Positions 8,167 through 17,930 of a stretch of DNA of 64,000 nucleotides are shown one piece after another. The stretch covers positions 372,001 to 436,000 of the forward strand of contig CAWHYL010000006.1 of the NCBI GenBank assembly GCA_963833655.1, read 5' to 3'. The stretch comes from 3-1-20CM-4-69-9 sp963833655. GTDB lineage: Bacteria > Actinomycetota > Thermoleophilia > Gaiellales > Gaiellaceae. A model generated the notes under the pieces. The model was given only the letters and a program-made list of their open reading frames with translations, did not search any database and was not told the DNA's origin. Numbering within the stretch: position 1 is the first letter of the stretch; each line of letters starts with the position of its first letter. Made by a program: the position numbers and the translations under genes.

Positions 8167-8619
8167 CTACGCGCCCGCAGGGACCGCTGCTCGCACGGGC
8201 TGCACGACCAGCACCGGGCACCCGGCCTGCTGCAAGACTTCACGGGACGTGCTCCCGATGACGACGCCCTTCAGACGGCTCAGCCCTCGCGAGCCGACGA
8301 CGATCAGATCGGCGCCGAGCTCGGACGCGAGGCGCGCGATCTGCTTCGGCGGGTACCCCACGAGCAGCTCTGCCGTCGCGTCGACGCCGTGCTCGGCCGC
8401 GGCCGCAAGCGCATCCTGGAGGACGGCATCGTCCTCTGCGCGCGGCAGTCGCTGCGGCCCTGCGGGCGCGTTTCCGTTGTCGTGCTCCGCGAAGTCGAGG
8501 ATCGAGACGACGTGCACGACGACAACGCCGGCGCCCTCGTCAGCAGCGAGCTCGAGACCCGCGGTTACCGCCGCCTTCCCGGTCGGCGACCCGTCGGTCG
8601 CGATGACGATCTTCTCCAT
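8167..8619 (-). CDS. Universal stress protein, single UspA domain
   Basis: 150 residues. The family start EKIVIATDGSPTGKAAV, the ADLIVVGSRGLSRLKGVVIGSTS nucleotide-binding loop (G-2x-G-9x-G-S) and the terminal CPVLVVQP strand are complete, so an ATP-binding Usp is expected. An insertion of about 15 residues (FAEHDNGNAPAGPQRLPRAE) separates strands 2 and 3. ATG 8619 is preceded by GGAGG. It is divergent from the FAD oxidoreductase at 8779. Confidence 0.9.
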   Translation of the reverse strand: MEKIVIATDGSPTGKAAVTAGLELAADEGAGVVVVHVVSILDFAEHDNGNAPAGPQRLPRAEDDAVLQDALAAAAEHGVDATAELLVGYPPKQIARLASELGADLIVVGSRGLSRLKGVVIGSTSREVLQQAGCPVLVVQPVRAAVPAGA

Positions 8620-8778
8620 TGGGAACCTCCTGCTCCCGTACAGTGCAGCCGGAGCGTCGGCATCGGCATCGGCACCGACCACGAGCTGCGATCAGTAGTT
8701 GTCCCGATGGCGGCGAAGTGGTGTGATGGGCACGATGACGCTGCCCGCGGGAGGTGTACGGACACGAGTCACGCCGCA

Positions 8779-9969
8779 TTGAAGGTCGTCGCCGCAGGAG
8801 CCGGCGTTGCGGGCCTCGAGCTCGCGCTGGCGCTGCGTGCGCTCGCCGAAGACGCGGCCTCGGTGGAGCTCGTCGCTCCCGAGACCGAATTCGTCTACCG
8901 GCCGCTGGCGGTGGCTCAGCCGTTCCGCACGGACGACGTCCGCCGGTTCGGGCTCGAGCGCCTCGTCGAGGCAGCGGGCGCCTCGCTCCGACCCGGCCGC
9001 GTGACGCGCGTCGAGCCCGAGCAGAAGCAGGCCGTTCTGAGCGACGGCGAGGCCGTCGACTACGACGCGTTCGTCCTCGCCGTCGGCGCAGGCACGCAGG
9101 ACGCGGTCGAAGGCGCGCTCACGTTCCGCGGCCCGCAAGACGACCCCGCGCTCGCAGCGCTACTGGAGCGCGTGACCGACGGCGCCCTTCGACGGATCGC
9201 GTTCGTCGTGCCTGCCGGCATCAGCTGGCCGCTCCCGATGTACGAGCTTGCGCTCCAGACGGGCACGTACCTCAGCGACCATGTCACCCGCGGGGTCGAG
9301 CTCGTGCTCGTGACGGCGGAGGAGCATCCGCTCGGCGTGTTCGGCCGCGAGGCGAGCAGTGCGATCGCCGAGCTGCTCGAGATCCGGGGCATCGAGGTCG
9401 AGCCTGGGCTCGCCGCGATGTCGTGGCACGACGGCGTGCTCGCGGTCGCCGGCGACGTTTCGATCGAGGCGGACGCCGCCGTCGCGCTGCCGCAGCTCGT
9501 CGGCCCGGCCCTGCCGGGCCTGCCCCACGACCGCCTCGGCTTTGTTCCGACCGACCTCGAGGGACGGGTTACGGGACTGACGGATGTCTACGCCGCCGGC
9601 GACGCGACGCAGTTCCGGCCAAAGCAGGGCGGGCTGGCGACGCAGCAGGCGGACGCCGTCGCCGCCGCGATCGCCCGCGACGCGGGGGCCGATGTCGCGC
9701 CGATGCCGTTCCGGCCGGTGCTGCGCGGCGTCCTCCTCACCGGCTTCGTCCCGCGGTATCTCCGTGCGGACATTCGCGAGGGCACGTCCGTGGTGGACAC
9801 GGAGGCGTTGTGGTGGCCGCCGGCCAAGATCGTCGGCCGCTACCTGGCGCCGTTCCTCGCGGAGGAGCTGGGCTTGAGCCCGGACTTGCCGGAAGGCGCC
9901 CGCAGAGCAGCGGTCGAGGTCGAGGTCGAGCTCGACCCGCACGGCGCCTCCACCCCCACCGGCGCCTGA
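8779..9969 (+). CDS. FAD/NAD(P)-dependent oxidoreductase, sulfide:quinone-reductase-like but cysteine-free
   Basis: About 396 residues with an N-terminal FAD-binding GAGVAGLELALAL motif, EFVYRPLAVAQPF, the second dinucleotide fold and the C-terminal FAD signature TDVYAAGDATQFRP followed by KQGGLATQQADAVA. The arrangement is that of NDH-2/SQR flavoproteins. No cysteine occurs anywhere, so classical SQR chemistry with its redox disulfide is excluded. A C-terminal hydrophobic stretch typical of membrane attachment is weak. TTG 8779 is the nearest start to the Rossmann strand; ATG 8707 in frame would add 24 atypical residues. The electron acceptor is unknown. A bidirectional terminator follows. 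Confidence 0.8.
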   Translation: MKVVAAGAGVAGLELALALRALAEDAASVELVAPETEFVYRPLAVAQPFRTDDVRRFGLERLVEAAGASLRPGRVTRVEPEQKQAVLSDGEAVDYDAFVLAVGAGTQDAVEGALTFRGPQDDPALAALLERVTDGALRRIAFVVPAGISWPLPMYELALQTGTYLSDHVTRGVELVLVTAEEHPLGVFGREASSAIAELLEIRGIEVEPGLAAMSWHDGVLAVAGDVSIEADAAVALPQLVGPALPGLPHDRLGFVPTDLEGRVTGLTDVYAAGDATQFRPKQGGLATQQADAVAAAIARDAGADVAPMPFRPVLRGVLLTGFVPRYLRADIREGTSVVDTEALWWPPAKIVGRYLAPFLAEELGLSPDLPEGARRAAVEVEVELDPHGASTPTGA

Positions 9970-9979
9970 AACGAGAAAA

Positions 9980-10054
9980 GCCGCTCCCGGTGAGAGCGGC
10001 CTCCGAAGGAAGCGGGGCCGGCGCGTTACGCGGAAACCACCGGGCGCCGGCCCC
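9980..10054. terminator. Two hairpins forming a bidirectional terminator
   Basis: GCCGCTC (9980-9986) pairs with GAGCGGC (9994-10000), and a perfect 11-bp stem GGGGCCGGCGC (10014-10024) pairs with GCGCCGGCCCC (10044-10054). They sit between two convergent genes ending at 9969 and 10069. No U-tract follows, which is common in high-GC actinobacteria. Confidence 0.6.
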
Positions 10055-10068
10055 GTGTGTCGGCGCGA

Positions 10069-10749
10069 TTACGCCTGCGCCGGAACCTGCCTTCGGTGCA
10101 GCACCGCGAACGCGAGGATCACGAAGCCGATCCCGGTCAGCAGCAGTGCCACTCCGACGACGATGCCGAACACTCCCAGCCTGTCGGCCATGTACGAGGC
10201 GTTCAGGGCCGTCGTGAGCGCGGTCTCGGTCACCCAGAGGTCCCGAGCGCCGTTCGCGACGGGCTGCTTGGTGGCTGAATCCACCAGCGCCCACTGCGGG
10301 TTGTCAGTGCCTCCGCCGACCGCCAGCTGCGACTTCGGCGCATTGGGCTTCGACGCGAAGCGGCCCATCTGGGCGTACGTGTAGCCACGCGTGGCCTCGA
10401 GGGCGTGGACGCGCATGTAGGTCGCGAATGTGCGAGCCCGGTCGCCGCTGTTGATCGCCTTGCCGGCAACCGCAACCGTCGGAAGGCTGATGGCGTTCAC
10501 GTCGAGGCCCGCCTTTTGCGCTTCGGCCTTGATCGCGGACGGCGTCATGTCGGCGCTGCCGACGATCTTCTCCTGCTTGAGGCTGTCGGACACCGTCGAG
10601 CGTCCGTTGAAGCCCATGAAGATCGCGACGACGCCGAAGGTGATGAGAACGGCGCCTGCCACGAAACCGCCCCACTCCAGCACGCGCCGGAGCGTGTCGT
10701 GCTTGGCGGGAGCGTCCGTCTCGACCCGGTTTGCTGCGATGGTGCTCAT
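10069..10749 (-). CDS. Hypothetical protein with two membrane segments flanking an extracytoplasmic domain
   Basis: 226 residues. A hydrophobic segment at about 28-50 (GGFVAGAVLITFGVVAIFMG) and another at about 190-215 (LGVFGIVVGVALLLTGIGFV) bracket a polar domain of about 140 residues rich in Ala, Thr and Ser, probably outside the membrane. The N-terminal 25 residues are charged and cytoplasmic. ATG 10749 follows a strong GAAGGAGG. No family was recognised. It is divergent from the fhs/hydrogenase operon across a 185-bp region, so the two may share regulation. Confidence 0.75.
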   Translation of the reverse strand: MSTIAANRVETDAPAKHDTLRRVLEWGGFVAGAVLITFGVVAIFMGFNGRSTVSDSLKQEKIVGSADMTPSAIKAEAQKAGLDVNAISLPTVAVAGKAINSGDRARTFATYMRVHALEATRGYTYAQMGRFASKPNAPKSQLAVGGGTDNPQWALVDSATKQPVANGARDLWVTETALTTALNASYMADRLGVFGIVVGVALLLTGIGFVILAFAVLHRRQVPAQA

Positions 10750-10861
10750 CTGAATCCTCCTTCGGTGGTGGTTCCGGGATTGCTCCGGAGTCAAGCCACG
10801 CGGGCGAATGCCGCCATCCGCGAGCACCCGCCGATCTGCTGGGGGTCAGCCGCGAAGTCGG

Positions 10862-10871
10862 TGCGGCTTTC
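10862..10871 (+). promoter_or_regulatory. TGCGGNTTTC motif upstream of fhs/hydrogenase operon
   Basis: TGCGGCTTTC followed by CCGCA, 63 nt before ATG 10935. The same 10-mer core occurs at 25662, 29203 and, on the minus strand, at 21493-21502, always in stress-gene promoter regions. Regulatory role is inferred from recurrence only. Confidence 0.35.
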
Positions 10872-10934
10872 CCGCAACGCCCGCCCGCGCGGAAACCGAT
10901 GGCGGGGAGCGTGCTCGCGAGGAAGCTGGACCGC

Positions 10935-12532
10935 ATGAGCGTCGCAACGGAGACCGCAGTCCGGCCGATCGCCGCTGTCGCGAACGCGCTCGGCCTGGAC
11001 GACCGCGACGTCGAGCCCCACGGGCGCTATGCCGCCAAGATCAACCTCGCGGCGATCGGCTCCGCACCGCGCGACGGCAAGCTCGTGTGCGTCACCGCAA
11101 TCACGCCGACGAAGGCCGGCGAGGGCAAGACGACCACGGCGATCTCCCTCGCCGACGCGCTCGGGCAGGGCGGCGACAACCCCGTCCTCTGCCTGCGCGA
11201 GCCCTCGCTCGGCCCGGTGTTCGGGCTCAAGGGCGGAGGGACGGGCGGCGGCCGCGCTCAACTGTTCCCGGCTGAGCTCGTGAACCTCCACTTCACGGGC
11301 GACATCCACGCGATCGGCGCCGCCAACAACTTGCTCGCCGCGCTCGTCGAGGCGCACCTGCTCCACGGCAACGAGCTCCGCGTCGATCCGCTCTCGATCA
11401 CCTGGCGGCGCTGCCTCGACATGGACGACCGCGCCCTGCGCCGCATCGTCGTCGGCCTCGGGGGCCGCGCCAACGGCTCGCCGCGCGAAACGGGCTTCGA
11501 CATCACCGCCGCCTCGGAGGTGATGGCGATCGTCGCCGTGTCGCGGGACTACGACGATCTCCGCGCCCGGCTGGGCGCGATCACCGTCGCCCGCAACAGC
11601 GCCGGCGAGCGGGTGACCGCGGAACAGCTGCACGGCGCGGGCGCGATGGCGGCGTTGCTGGTCGATGCGCTCAAGCCGAACCTCGTCCAGACGCTCGAGG
11701 GCGTGCCGGCGCTCGTGCACTGCGGACCGTTCGCCAACATCGCCCACGGCAACAACTCGATCGTCGCCGACATGCTCGGGCTCGAGCTCGGCGACTACGT
11801 CGTCACCGAGAGCGGCTTCGGCGCGGAAATGGGATTCGAGAAGTTCGTCGACATCGTGTGCCGCCTGGCAGACGTGCGTCCCGCAGCTGTCGTCGTCGTC
11901 GCGACGACGCAGGCTCTGGAGCATCACGGGGCCGACGGAGCGAATCTGGAAGCGAACCTGCACATCGTCCGCGAGGCCGGCATCGAGCCCGTGGTCGCGA
12001 TCAACCGCTTCCCCAGCGACACGGAGAGCAAGACGAACGCGCTCCGGAAGCTCGCCCTCGACCTCGGCGCCTACGCCGCGGAGGTCAACGACGGGTACGT
12101 GCACGGCGGCGCGGGCGCCGCGGCGCTCGCCGAGGCGGTCAAGGCCGCCGCTGCCCGGCCGGCACAGCTCCGGCCGCTCTACGCCGCCGCCGACCCGTTG
12201 CGACGCAAGCTCGAGGCGGTCGCAAGGAAGGCATACGGCGCCGCCGATGTCGAGCTGGCGCCGGCGGCCGTGAAGCAGCTCGAGCAGCTCGAGCACGAGG
12301 GCCTCGACCACCTCCCGGTGTGCATCGCGAAGACGCATCTGTCCCTCTCGCACGACCCGGCCGCCCTCGGCGCGCCGCACGGCTTCACGCTCCCGGTCCG
12401 CGAGCTCCGGCCGTACACCGGCGCAGGATGGATCGTCGCGCTGTGCGGCGACATGCAGACGATGCCGGGCCTGCCTTCGAGAGCGGCGGCCTTCGGGATC
12501 GACGTCGACGGCGAGACGATTCACGGCTTGCA

Positions 12533-12536
<4 letters not shown>
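10935..12536 (+). CDS. fhs: Formate--tetrahydrofolate ligase
   Basis: 533 residues. ATP-dependent formation of 10-formyl-THF from formate and THF in the cytosol. The P-loop TPTKAGEGKTTTAISL, the LREPSLGPVFGLKGGGTGGG segment, DIHAIGAANNLLAA, the FANIAHGNNSIVAD stretch and the C-terminal CGDMQTMPGLPSR are all family hallmarks. ATG 10935 lies 10 nt after AGGAAG; in-frame ATG 10899 and GTG 10911 are alternatives. The stop overlaps the probable TTG start of the hydrogenase beta subunit, so formate activation and hydrogenase appear to be one transcription unit, an unusual pairing. Confidence 0.95.
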
Positions 12537-13679
<1,143 letters not shown>

Positions 13680-13696
<17 letters not shown>

Positions 13697-14144
13697 CGCC
13701 GTCGTTCTCGACGCGCCCGTCTTCGCCGGCATCGGCAACGAGTACGCGGCGCGGCTCGCCGGCTGCGCGCGCACGACAGGCTGGGACGACGGCGAGACGC
13801 TCTTTCGCGAAGGAGACGCGGCCGATGCGTTCTACATCGTCCGACGCGGCCGCGTGGCGCTCGAGCTCTTCGTCCCGAACCGCGGCCCGCTGACGATCGA
13901 GACGATCGAGGCCGGCGAGGTCGTCGGCTGGTCGTGGCTCTTCCCGCCCTATCGCTGGCACTTCGACGGCCGCGCCGTCGGCGCGGTGCGTGCGATCCAG
14001 GTCGACGGCGCCTGCCTGCGGAGCAAGTGCGATGCCGACCCGGCGCTCGGCTACGAGCTGATGCGCCGCTTCTCCCAGGTCATGCTCGAGCGGCTTCAGG
14101 CAACGCGCCTGCGCGTCGCCGACGTGTACGCGGTGCCGCGGTGA
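13680..14144 (+). CDS. Stand-alone cyclic-nucleotide-binding domain protein in the hydrogenase operon
   Basis: 154 residues containing one Crp-type beta-roll (GETLFREGDAADAFYIVRRGRVALEL...IETIEAGEVVGWSWLFPP) and a C-terminal helix (ALGYELMRRFSQVMLERLQ), but no helix-turn-helix. It is therefore not a transcription factor of the Crp type. Its position between the beta and gamma subunits, with overlaps on both sides, suggests a regulatory or accessory subunit of the hydrogenase, perhaps sensing cAMP or another ligand. The phosphate-binding Arg of the canonical RxA motif is not obvious. Confidence 0.85.
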
Positions 14145-14956
14145 GCGTCATGACTCCGAGCACCTATCTGGTCAGCGCGCGGCGGCGCGAGACGGCAGAC
14201 ACGTTCACGCTCGAGCTCGAGCCGCGAAACGGCGGCATTCCAACGCCGCGTCCGGGTCAGTTCACGATGCTCTACGCGTGGGGCGTCGGCGAGGTGCCCA
14301 TCTCCGTGAGCGCCGTCGAAGACAAGGGACGGCTCGTGCAGACGATTCGCGACGTCGGCGCCGTCACGCACAAGCTCTGCGCGCTCGAGCACGGAACGAC
14401 CCTCGGCGTGCGCGGCCCGCTCGGCCGCGGCTGGCCCGTCGAGGAGCTCGCCGGTGCCGACGTGGTGGTCGTCGCGGGCGGGCTGGGACTCGCGCCACTG
14501 CGGCCGGCCGTGCACGCGTTGCTCGCGAAGCGCGAGCTGTTCGAGCGGCTCGTCCTTCTCTACGGCGCGCGCACGCCCGGCGACCTGCTCTTCCTCGACG
14601 AATTGCAGCGCTGGCGGGAGGCCGGCTTCGACGTGCAGCTGACCGTCGACGCAGCGGATGCCGAGTGGGACGGGCCTGTCGGCGTCGTCGGCAAGCTCGT
14701 CGCCCGCGGCGCGTTCGACGCGGCATCCGCCGCGGCGTTGATGTGCGGGCCGGAGGTGATGATGCGGTTCACCGCAGCGGCGCTGCTCGAGCGCGGCGTC
14801 GCGGCCGAGCGGACGTACGTCTCGCTCGAGCGCTCGATGAAGTGCGGCGTCGGACAGTGCGGCCACTGTCAGATCGGCCCGACATTGGTGTGTATCGACG
14901 GGCCCGTGTACTCGTGGGCGGAGATGTCGCGGTGGCTGTCGGTGCGGGAGCTCTAG
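14141..14956 (+). CDS. hydG: Hydrogenase gamma subunit, FAD/NAD(P)-binding with 2Fe-2S
   Basis: 271 residues, the diaphorase subunit that exchanges electrons with NAD(P)H. The order is an FAD-binding beta-barrel (RPGQFTMLYAWGVGEVPISVS), an NAD-binding fold (VVVAGGLGLAPLRPAVHAL; LMCGPEVMMRFTAAAL) and a C-terminal 2Fe-2S motif (MKCGVGQCGHCQIGPTLVC). This is the AsrB/sulfhydrogenase gamma architecture. GTG 14141 overlaps the preceding stop (GTGA); ATG 14150 is an alternative start. Its TAG overlaps the GTG of the delta gene by one base. Confidence 0.92.
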   Translation: MSVMTPSTYLVSARRRETADTFTLELEPRNGGIPTPRPGQFTMLYAWGVGEVPISVSAVEDKGRLVQTIRDVGAVTHKLCALEHGTTLGVRGPLGRGWPVEELAGADVVVVAGGLGLAPLRPAVHALLAKRELFERLVLLYGARTPGDLLFLDELQRWREAGFDVQLTVDAADAEWDGPVGVVGKLVARGAFDAASAAALMCGPEVMMRFTAAALLERGVAAERTYVSLERSMKCGVGQCGHCQIGPTLVCIDGPVYSWAEMSRWLSVREL

Positions 14957-15711
14957 TGGGCGAGAAGCCGACACTCGCCGTCTGGAAGTTCACGTCGTGC
15001 GACGGGTGCCAGCTGAGCCTGCTCGACCTCGAGGACGAGCTGCTCGCGATCGCCGGCGAGCTCGAGATCGCGCAGTTCCTCGAGGCGTCGAGCGCGACGG
15101 TCGACGGGCCGTACGACGTCTCGCTCGTCGAGGGCTCGATCACGACGCCCCACGACCGCGAGCGGATCCGCGAGATCCGGGAGGCCTCCGGATTCCTGAT
15201 CTCGATCGGGGCCTGCGCGACCGGCGGCGGCATCCAGGCGCTTCGCAACTTCGCAGACGTCGAGGGCTTCCTCGCTGCCGTGTACGCGACACCGGAGTAC
15301 GTCGCCACGCTCGACACGTCGACACCGATCTCCGACCACGTCGCCGTCGACCTCGAGCTTCAGGGCTGCCCCATCAACAAGCGCCAGCTGCTCGAGGTGA
15401 TCACCGCGTTCCTGCACGGCCGGCGCCCGAACGTCCCGACGTATTCGGTCTGCGTCGAGTGCAAGCGCCGCGGCACGCCCTGCGTGATGGTCGCGCGCGG
15501 GACTCCGTGCCTCGGCCCCGTCACGAACGCGGGCTGCGGCGCGCTCTGCCCGGCGTACGCCCGCGGCTGCTACGGCTGCTTCGGCCCCAAGGAGCAGCCG
15601 AACGTGGCGTCGCTCACGTCCTGGTGGGTCGACGAGCTCGGGGTCGAGCGCCCGGCGGTCGATCGTGCGCTGCAGACCTTCAACGCCGAGCCGTTCAGGC
15701 GGGAGGCATGA
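14956..15711 (+). CDS. hydD: Group 3b NiFe hydrogenase delta (small) subunit
   Basis: 251 residues. The small subunit carries the FeS relay to the NiFe site. The proximal-cluster motif FTSCDGCQLSLLDLEDEL is at the N-terminus without a Tat signal, so the enzyme is cytosolic. Later Cys groups occur in SIGACATGGGIQAL, ELQGCPINK and CVECKRRGTPCVMV..TPCLGP..AGCGALCPAYARGCYGCFGP. GTG 14956 overlaps the previous TAG; the TGA overlaps the next ATG (ATGA). Confidence 0.94.
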   Translation: MGEKPTLAVWKFTSCDGCQLSLLDLEDELLAIAGELEIAQFLEASSATVDGPYDVSLVEGSITTPHDRERIREIREASGFLISIGACATGGGIQALRNFADVEGFLAAVYATPEYVATLDTSTPISDHVAVDLELQGCPINKRQLLEVITAFLHGRRPNVPTYSVCVECKRRGTPCVMVARGTPCLGPVTNAGCGALCPAYARGCYGCFGPKEQPNVASLTSWWVDELGVERPAVDRALQTFNAEPFRREA

Positions 15712-17003
15712 GCAGCACGCGCCGCACGATCCAGACCGACTACCTGGCGCGCGTCGAGGGCGAGGGGGCGATGACCGTCCGGCTGGTCGACGGCCAGGTG
15801 GAGGACGTCGAGCTCCGCATCTTCGAGCCGCCGCGGTTCTTCGAGGCGTTGCTGCGCGGCCGCTCGTTCCGCGAGGCTCCGGACATCACCGCGCGCATCT
15901 GCGGCATCTGCCCGGTCGCGTACCAGACGAGCGCCGTGAACGCGATCGAGAACCTCTGCGGCGTGACGGTGCCCGAGCCGATCCGGATGCTGCGGCGCCT
16001 GCTCTACTGCGGCGAGTGGATCGAGAGCCACGCGCTGCACGTGTACATGCTGCACGCACCCGACTTCCTCGGCTACGACGGCGCCGTGCAGATGGCACAG
16101 GAGCACCCGCGCGAGGTCGAGCGCGGCCTCGCCCTGAAGAAGACGGGCAACGAGGTGATGGCGCTCGTCGGCGGACGGGAGATCCATCCGATCAACGTCC
16201 GCGTCGGCGGCTTCTACCGCGCGCCGACACGGGCGGAGCTGCGTACGCTCGTCGATCCGCTCGAGCGTGCACGAGCGGCGGCGCTCGAGACGGTGCGCTG
16301 GACTGCGTCCTTCGAGTTTCCCGAGCGGGAGGTCGACTGCGAGCTGGTCGCGCTATCGGAGCCGCAGGCATATGCGATCGAAGACGGCACCATCGTGTCC
16401 GACCGCGGCCTCGAAATCGTGCCGGCCGCGTACGACGAGCAGTTCGTGGAGCAGCACGTCGCGCGCTCGAACGCCCTTCACTCGCGGCGCACCGACGGGA
16501 CGACGTACCTCTGCGGACCGCTGGCGCGCTACGCGCTCGGCGCCGACCGTCTCTCGGCGGCGGCACGCGAGGCAGCGCACGACGCAGGCCTCCGCGACGA
16601 CTGCCGTGATGCGTTTCGCAGCATCGTCGTCCGCAGCGTCGAGCTCGTCTACGCCTGCGACGAAGCACTCCGCCTGATCGAGGCGTACGAGGAGCCCGAG
16701 CAGGCCGCCGTCGAGGTCGAGCCGACGGCGGGCACGGGGTACGGCGTGAGCGAAGCGCCGCGCGGGCTCCTGTACCACCGGTATCGCCTCGACGCCGACG
16801 GAACGATTCGCGACGCGAAGATCGTGCCGCCGACGTCGCAGAACCAGCTGGCGATCGAGGACGACCTGCGCGGCGTCGTCACGAGCTACGCGGACCTGCC
16901 TGACGACGACCTGCGGGAGCTGTGCGAGCAGACGATCCGCAACTACGACCCGTGCATCTCCTGCGCAACGCACTTCCTCACGCTCGAGGTCGAGCGGCGG
17001 TGA
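15708..17003 (+). CDS. hydA: Group 3b NiFe hydrogenase alpha (large) subunit
   Basis: 431 residues holding the NiFe(CN)2CO active site. The L1 motif RICGICPVAYQTSAVNAIE and the L2 motif DPCISCATH provide the four Cys ligands. The nine residues after the final His (FLTLEVERR) form a short C-terminal extension that the protease encoded next would remove. The length matches group 3b enzymes, which couple H2 oxidation to NADP+ or run in reverse during hypoxia. It is fully coupled to the neighbours by 4-nt overlaps. Confidence 0.95.
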   Translation: MSSTRRTIQTDYLARVEGEGAMTVRLVDGQVEDVELRIFEPPRFFEALLRGRSFREAPDITARICGICPVAYQTSAVNAIENLCGVTVPEPIRMLRRLLYCGEWIESHALHVYMLHAPDFLGYDGAVQMAQEHPREVERGLALKKTGNEVMALVGGREIHPINVRVGGFYRAPTRAELRTLVDPLERARAAALETVRWTASFEFPEREVDCELVALSEPQAYAIEDGTIVSDRGLEIVPAAYDEQFVEQHVARSNALHSRRTDGTTYLCGPLARYALGADRLSAAAREAAHDAGLRDDCRDAFRSIVVRSVELVYACDEALRLIEAYEEPEQAAVEVEPTAGTGYGVSEAPRGLLYHRYRLDADGTIRDAKIVPPTSQNQLAIEDDLRGVVTSYADLPDDDLRELCEQTIRNYDPCISCATHFLTLEVERR

Positions 17004-17464
17004 CGGTCGTCGTCATCGGCGTAGGCAACCGTCTCCGCGGCGACGATGCGGCAGGCCCGGCGGTCGCGGACCGCATACGCGCGCGCGCACCCGGCGATGT
17101 CGACGTGCGCATCTGCGAGCAGGAGCCCTCACGTCTCCTCGACGCCCTCGCGGGGGCCGACGTCGCGTTCGTCGTCGACGCAGTCTCGACCGGCGCCGCG
17201 CCCGGCACCGTCCATCGTTTCGACGCGAGCTCCGCACCGGTTCCGAGCCGCGAGCTGCGCTCGTCGACGCACGCCCTCGGGGTCGGCGAGTCCCTGGAGC
17301 TCGCCCGCGCACTCGGGCGCCTGCCGCGCCGAACCGTCGTCTTCGGCGTCGAAGGGGACGCGTTTCTCGCCGGCGGCGAGCTGAGCCGCGCAGTGGCAGA
17401 AGGCGTCGAGCGCGCAGCCTCGTCTGTTCTGGAGGAGGTGGCGCTGTGCACGAGCGAGCGGTGA
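17000..17464 (+). CDS. Hydrogenase maturation protease
   Basis: 154 residues of the HycI/HyaD endopeptidase family that trims the large subunit after nickel insertion. The N-terminal IGVGNRLRGDDAAGPAVAD contains the first Ni-sensing acidic residue, AFVVDAVSTG the Asp of the second site and STHALG the His. GTG 17000 overlaps the hydA stop. Placement directly behind hydA indicates a dedicated partner. Confidence 0.92.
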   Translation: MTVVVIGVGNRLRGDDAAGPAVADRIRARAPGDVDVRICEQEPSRLLDALAGADVAFVVDAVSTGAAPGTVHRFDASSAPVPSRELRSSTHALGVGESLELARALGRLPRRTVVFGVEGDAFLAGGELSRAVAEGVERAASSVLEEVALCTSER

Positions 17465-17715
17465 TGCAGCAGCTGGTGCGACGCGTGGTCGAGGTCGCGG
17501 AGGAGCAGAATGCCGATGCGGTGACAGCCGTTCGCGTGCGCCTCGGCGCGCTCTCGCATTTCACGCCGCAGCACTTTCGCGAGCACTTCGTCGACGCAGC
17601 GCGCGGGACGCCTGCAGAGGGCGCAGCCGTAGATGCCGTCCTCTCGACAGATCCGACTGCCGCGCACGCCGACGGCGTCGTGCTCGAGAACGTCGAACTG
17701 GAGGTGTCGCGCTGA
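17446..17715 (+). CDS. hypA: HypA-like nickel metallochaperone lacking the zinc ribbon
   Basis: 89 residues starting at GTG (read as Met), giving the canonical N-terminus MHERAVMQQLVRRV with the Ni-binding His2-Glu3. Residues to about 65 (VRVRLGALSHFTPQHFREHF..ARGTPAEGAAVDAV) follow HypA, and a typical C-terminal strand (DGVVLENVELEV) is present. The intervening CxxC...CxxC zinc ribbon of about 25-30 residues is missing and there is no Cys at all. Canonical HypA has about 113 residues. The nickel-delivery surface is therefore intact but the structural zinc domain is lost. Overlaps the protease gene by 19 nt. Confidence 0.82.
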   Translation: MHERAVMQQLVRRVVEVAEEQNADAVTAVRVRLGALSHFTPQHFREHFVDAARGTPAEGAAVDAVLSTDPTAAHADGVVLENVELEVSR

Positions 17716-17930
17716 TGTGCATCGGATCGATCCAACTGCTCGAGGATGCCTGGGAGGAGGGCGGCGCGCGCGCCGGGCGGCTCGCGGACGGCACGATCGT
17801 GACCCTGGGGTTCGTCCCCGATGCCGAGCCAGGCGTGCACGTGCTCGTGCACCTTGGCGTTCCCGTCGAGGTGCTCGCGAGCGAAGAGGCCGAAACCGCG
17901 CTCGCCCTGCGTGCGGGAGCGCACCGATGA
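17715..17930 (+). CDS. hypC: HypC/HupF-type hydrogenase assembly chaperone
   Basis: 71 residues with the family start MCI (Cys2 carries the Fe(CN)2CO unit in known HypC), a small beta-barrel (GTIVTLGFVPDAEPGVHVLVHLGVPVEVL) and a terminal SEEAETALAL helix. It is more divergent than usual: the common Pro after MCLAI is absent. The ATG shares a base with the hypA stop and its TGA overlaps the next ATG. HypB, HypD, HypE and HypF are not in the window. Confidence 0.82.
   Translation: MCIGSIQLLEDAWEEGGARAGRLADGTIVTLGFVPDAEPGVHVLVHLGVPVEVLASEEAETALALRAGAHR

Noticed and set aside
8690..8710. DosR-like half-site (TCGGGAC on the minus strand) between Usp and the FAD oxidoreductase
   Set aside because: Only one half matches; the second half of the palindrome is absent.
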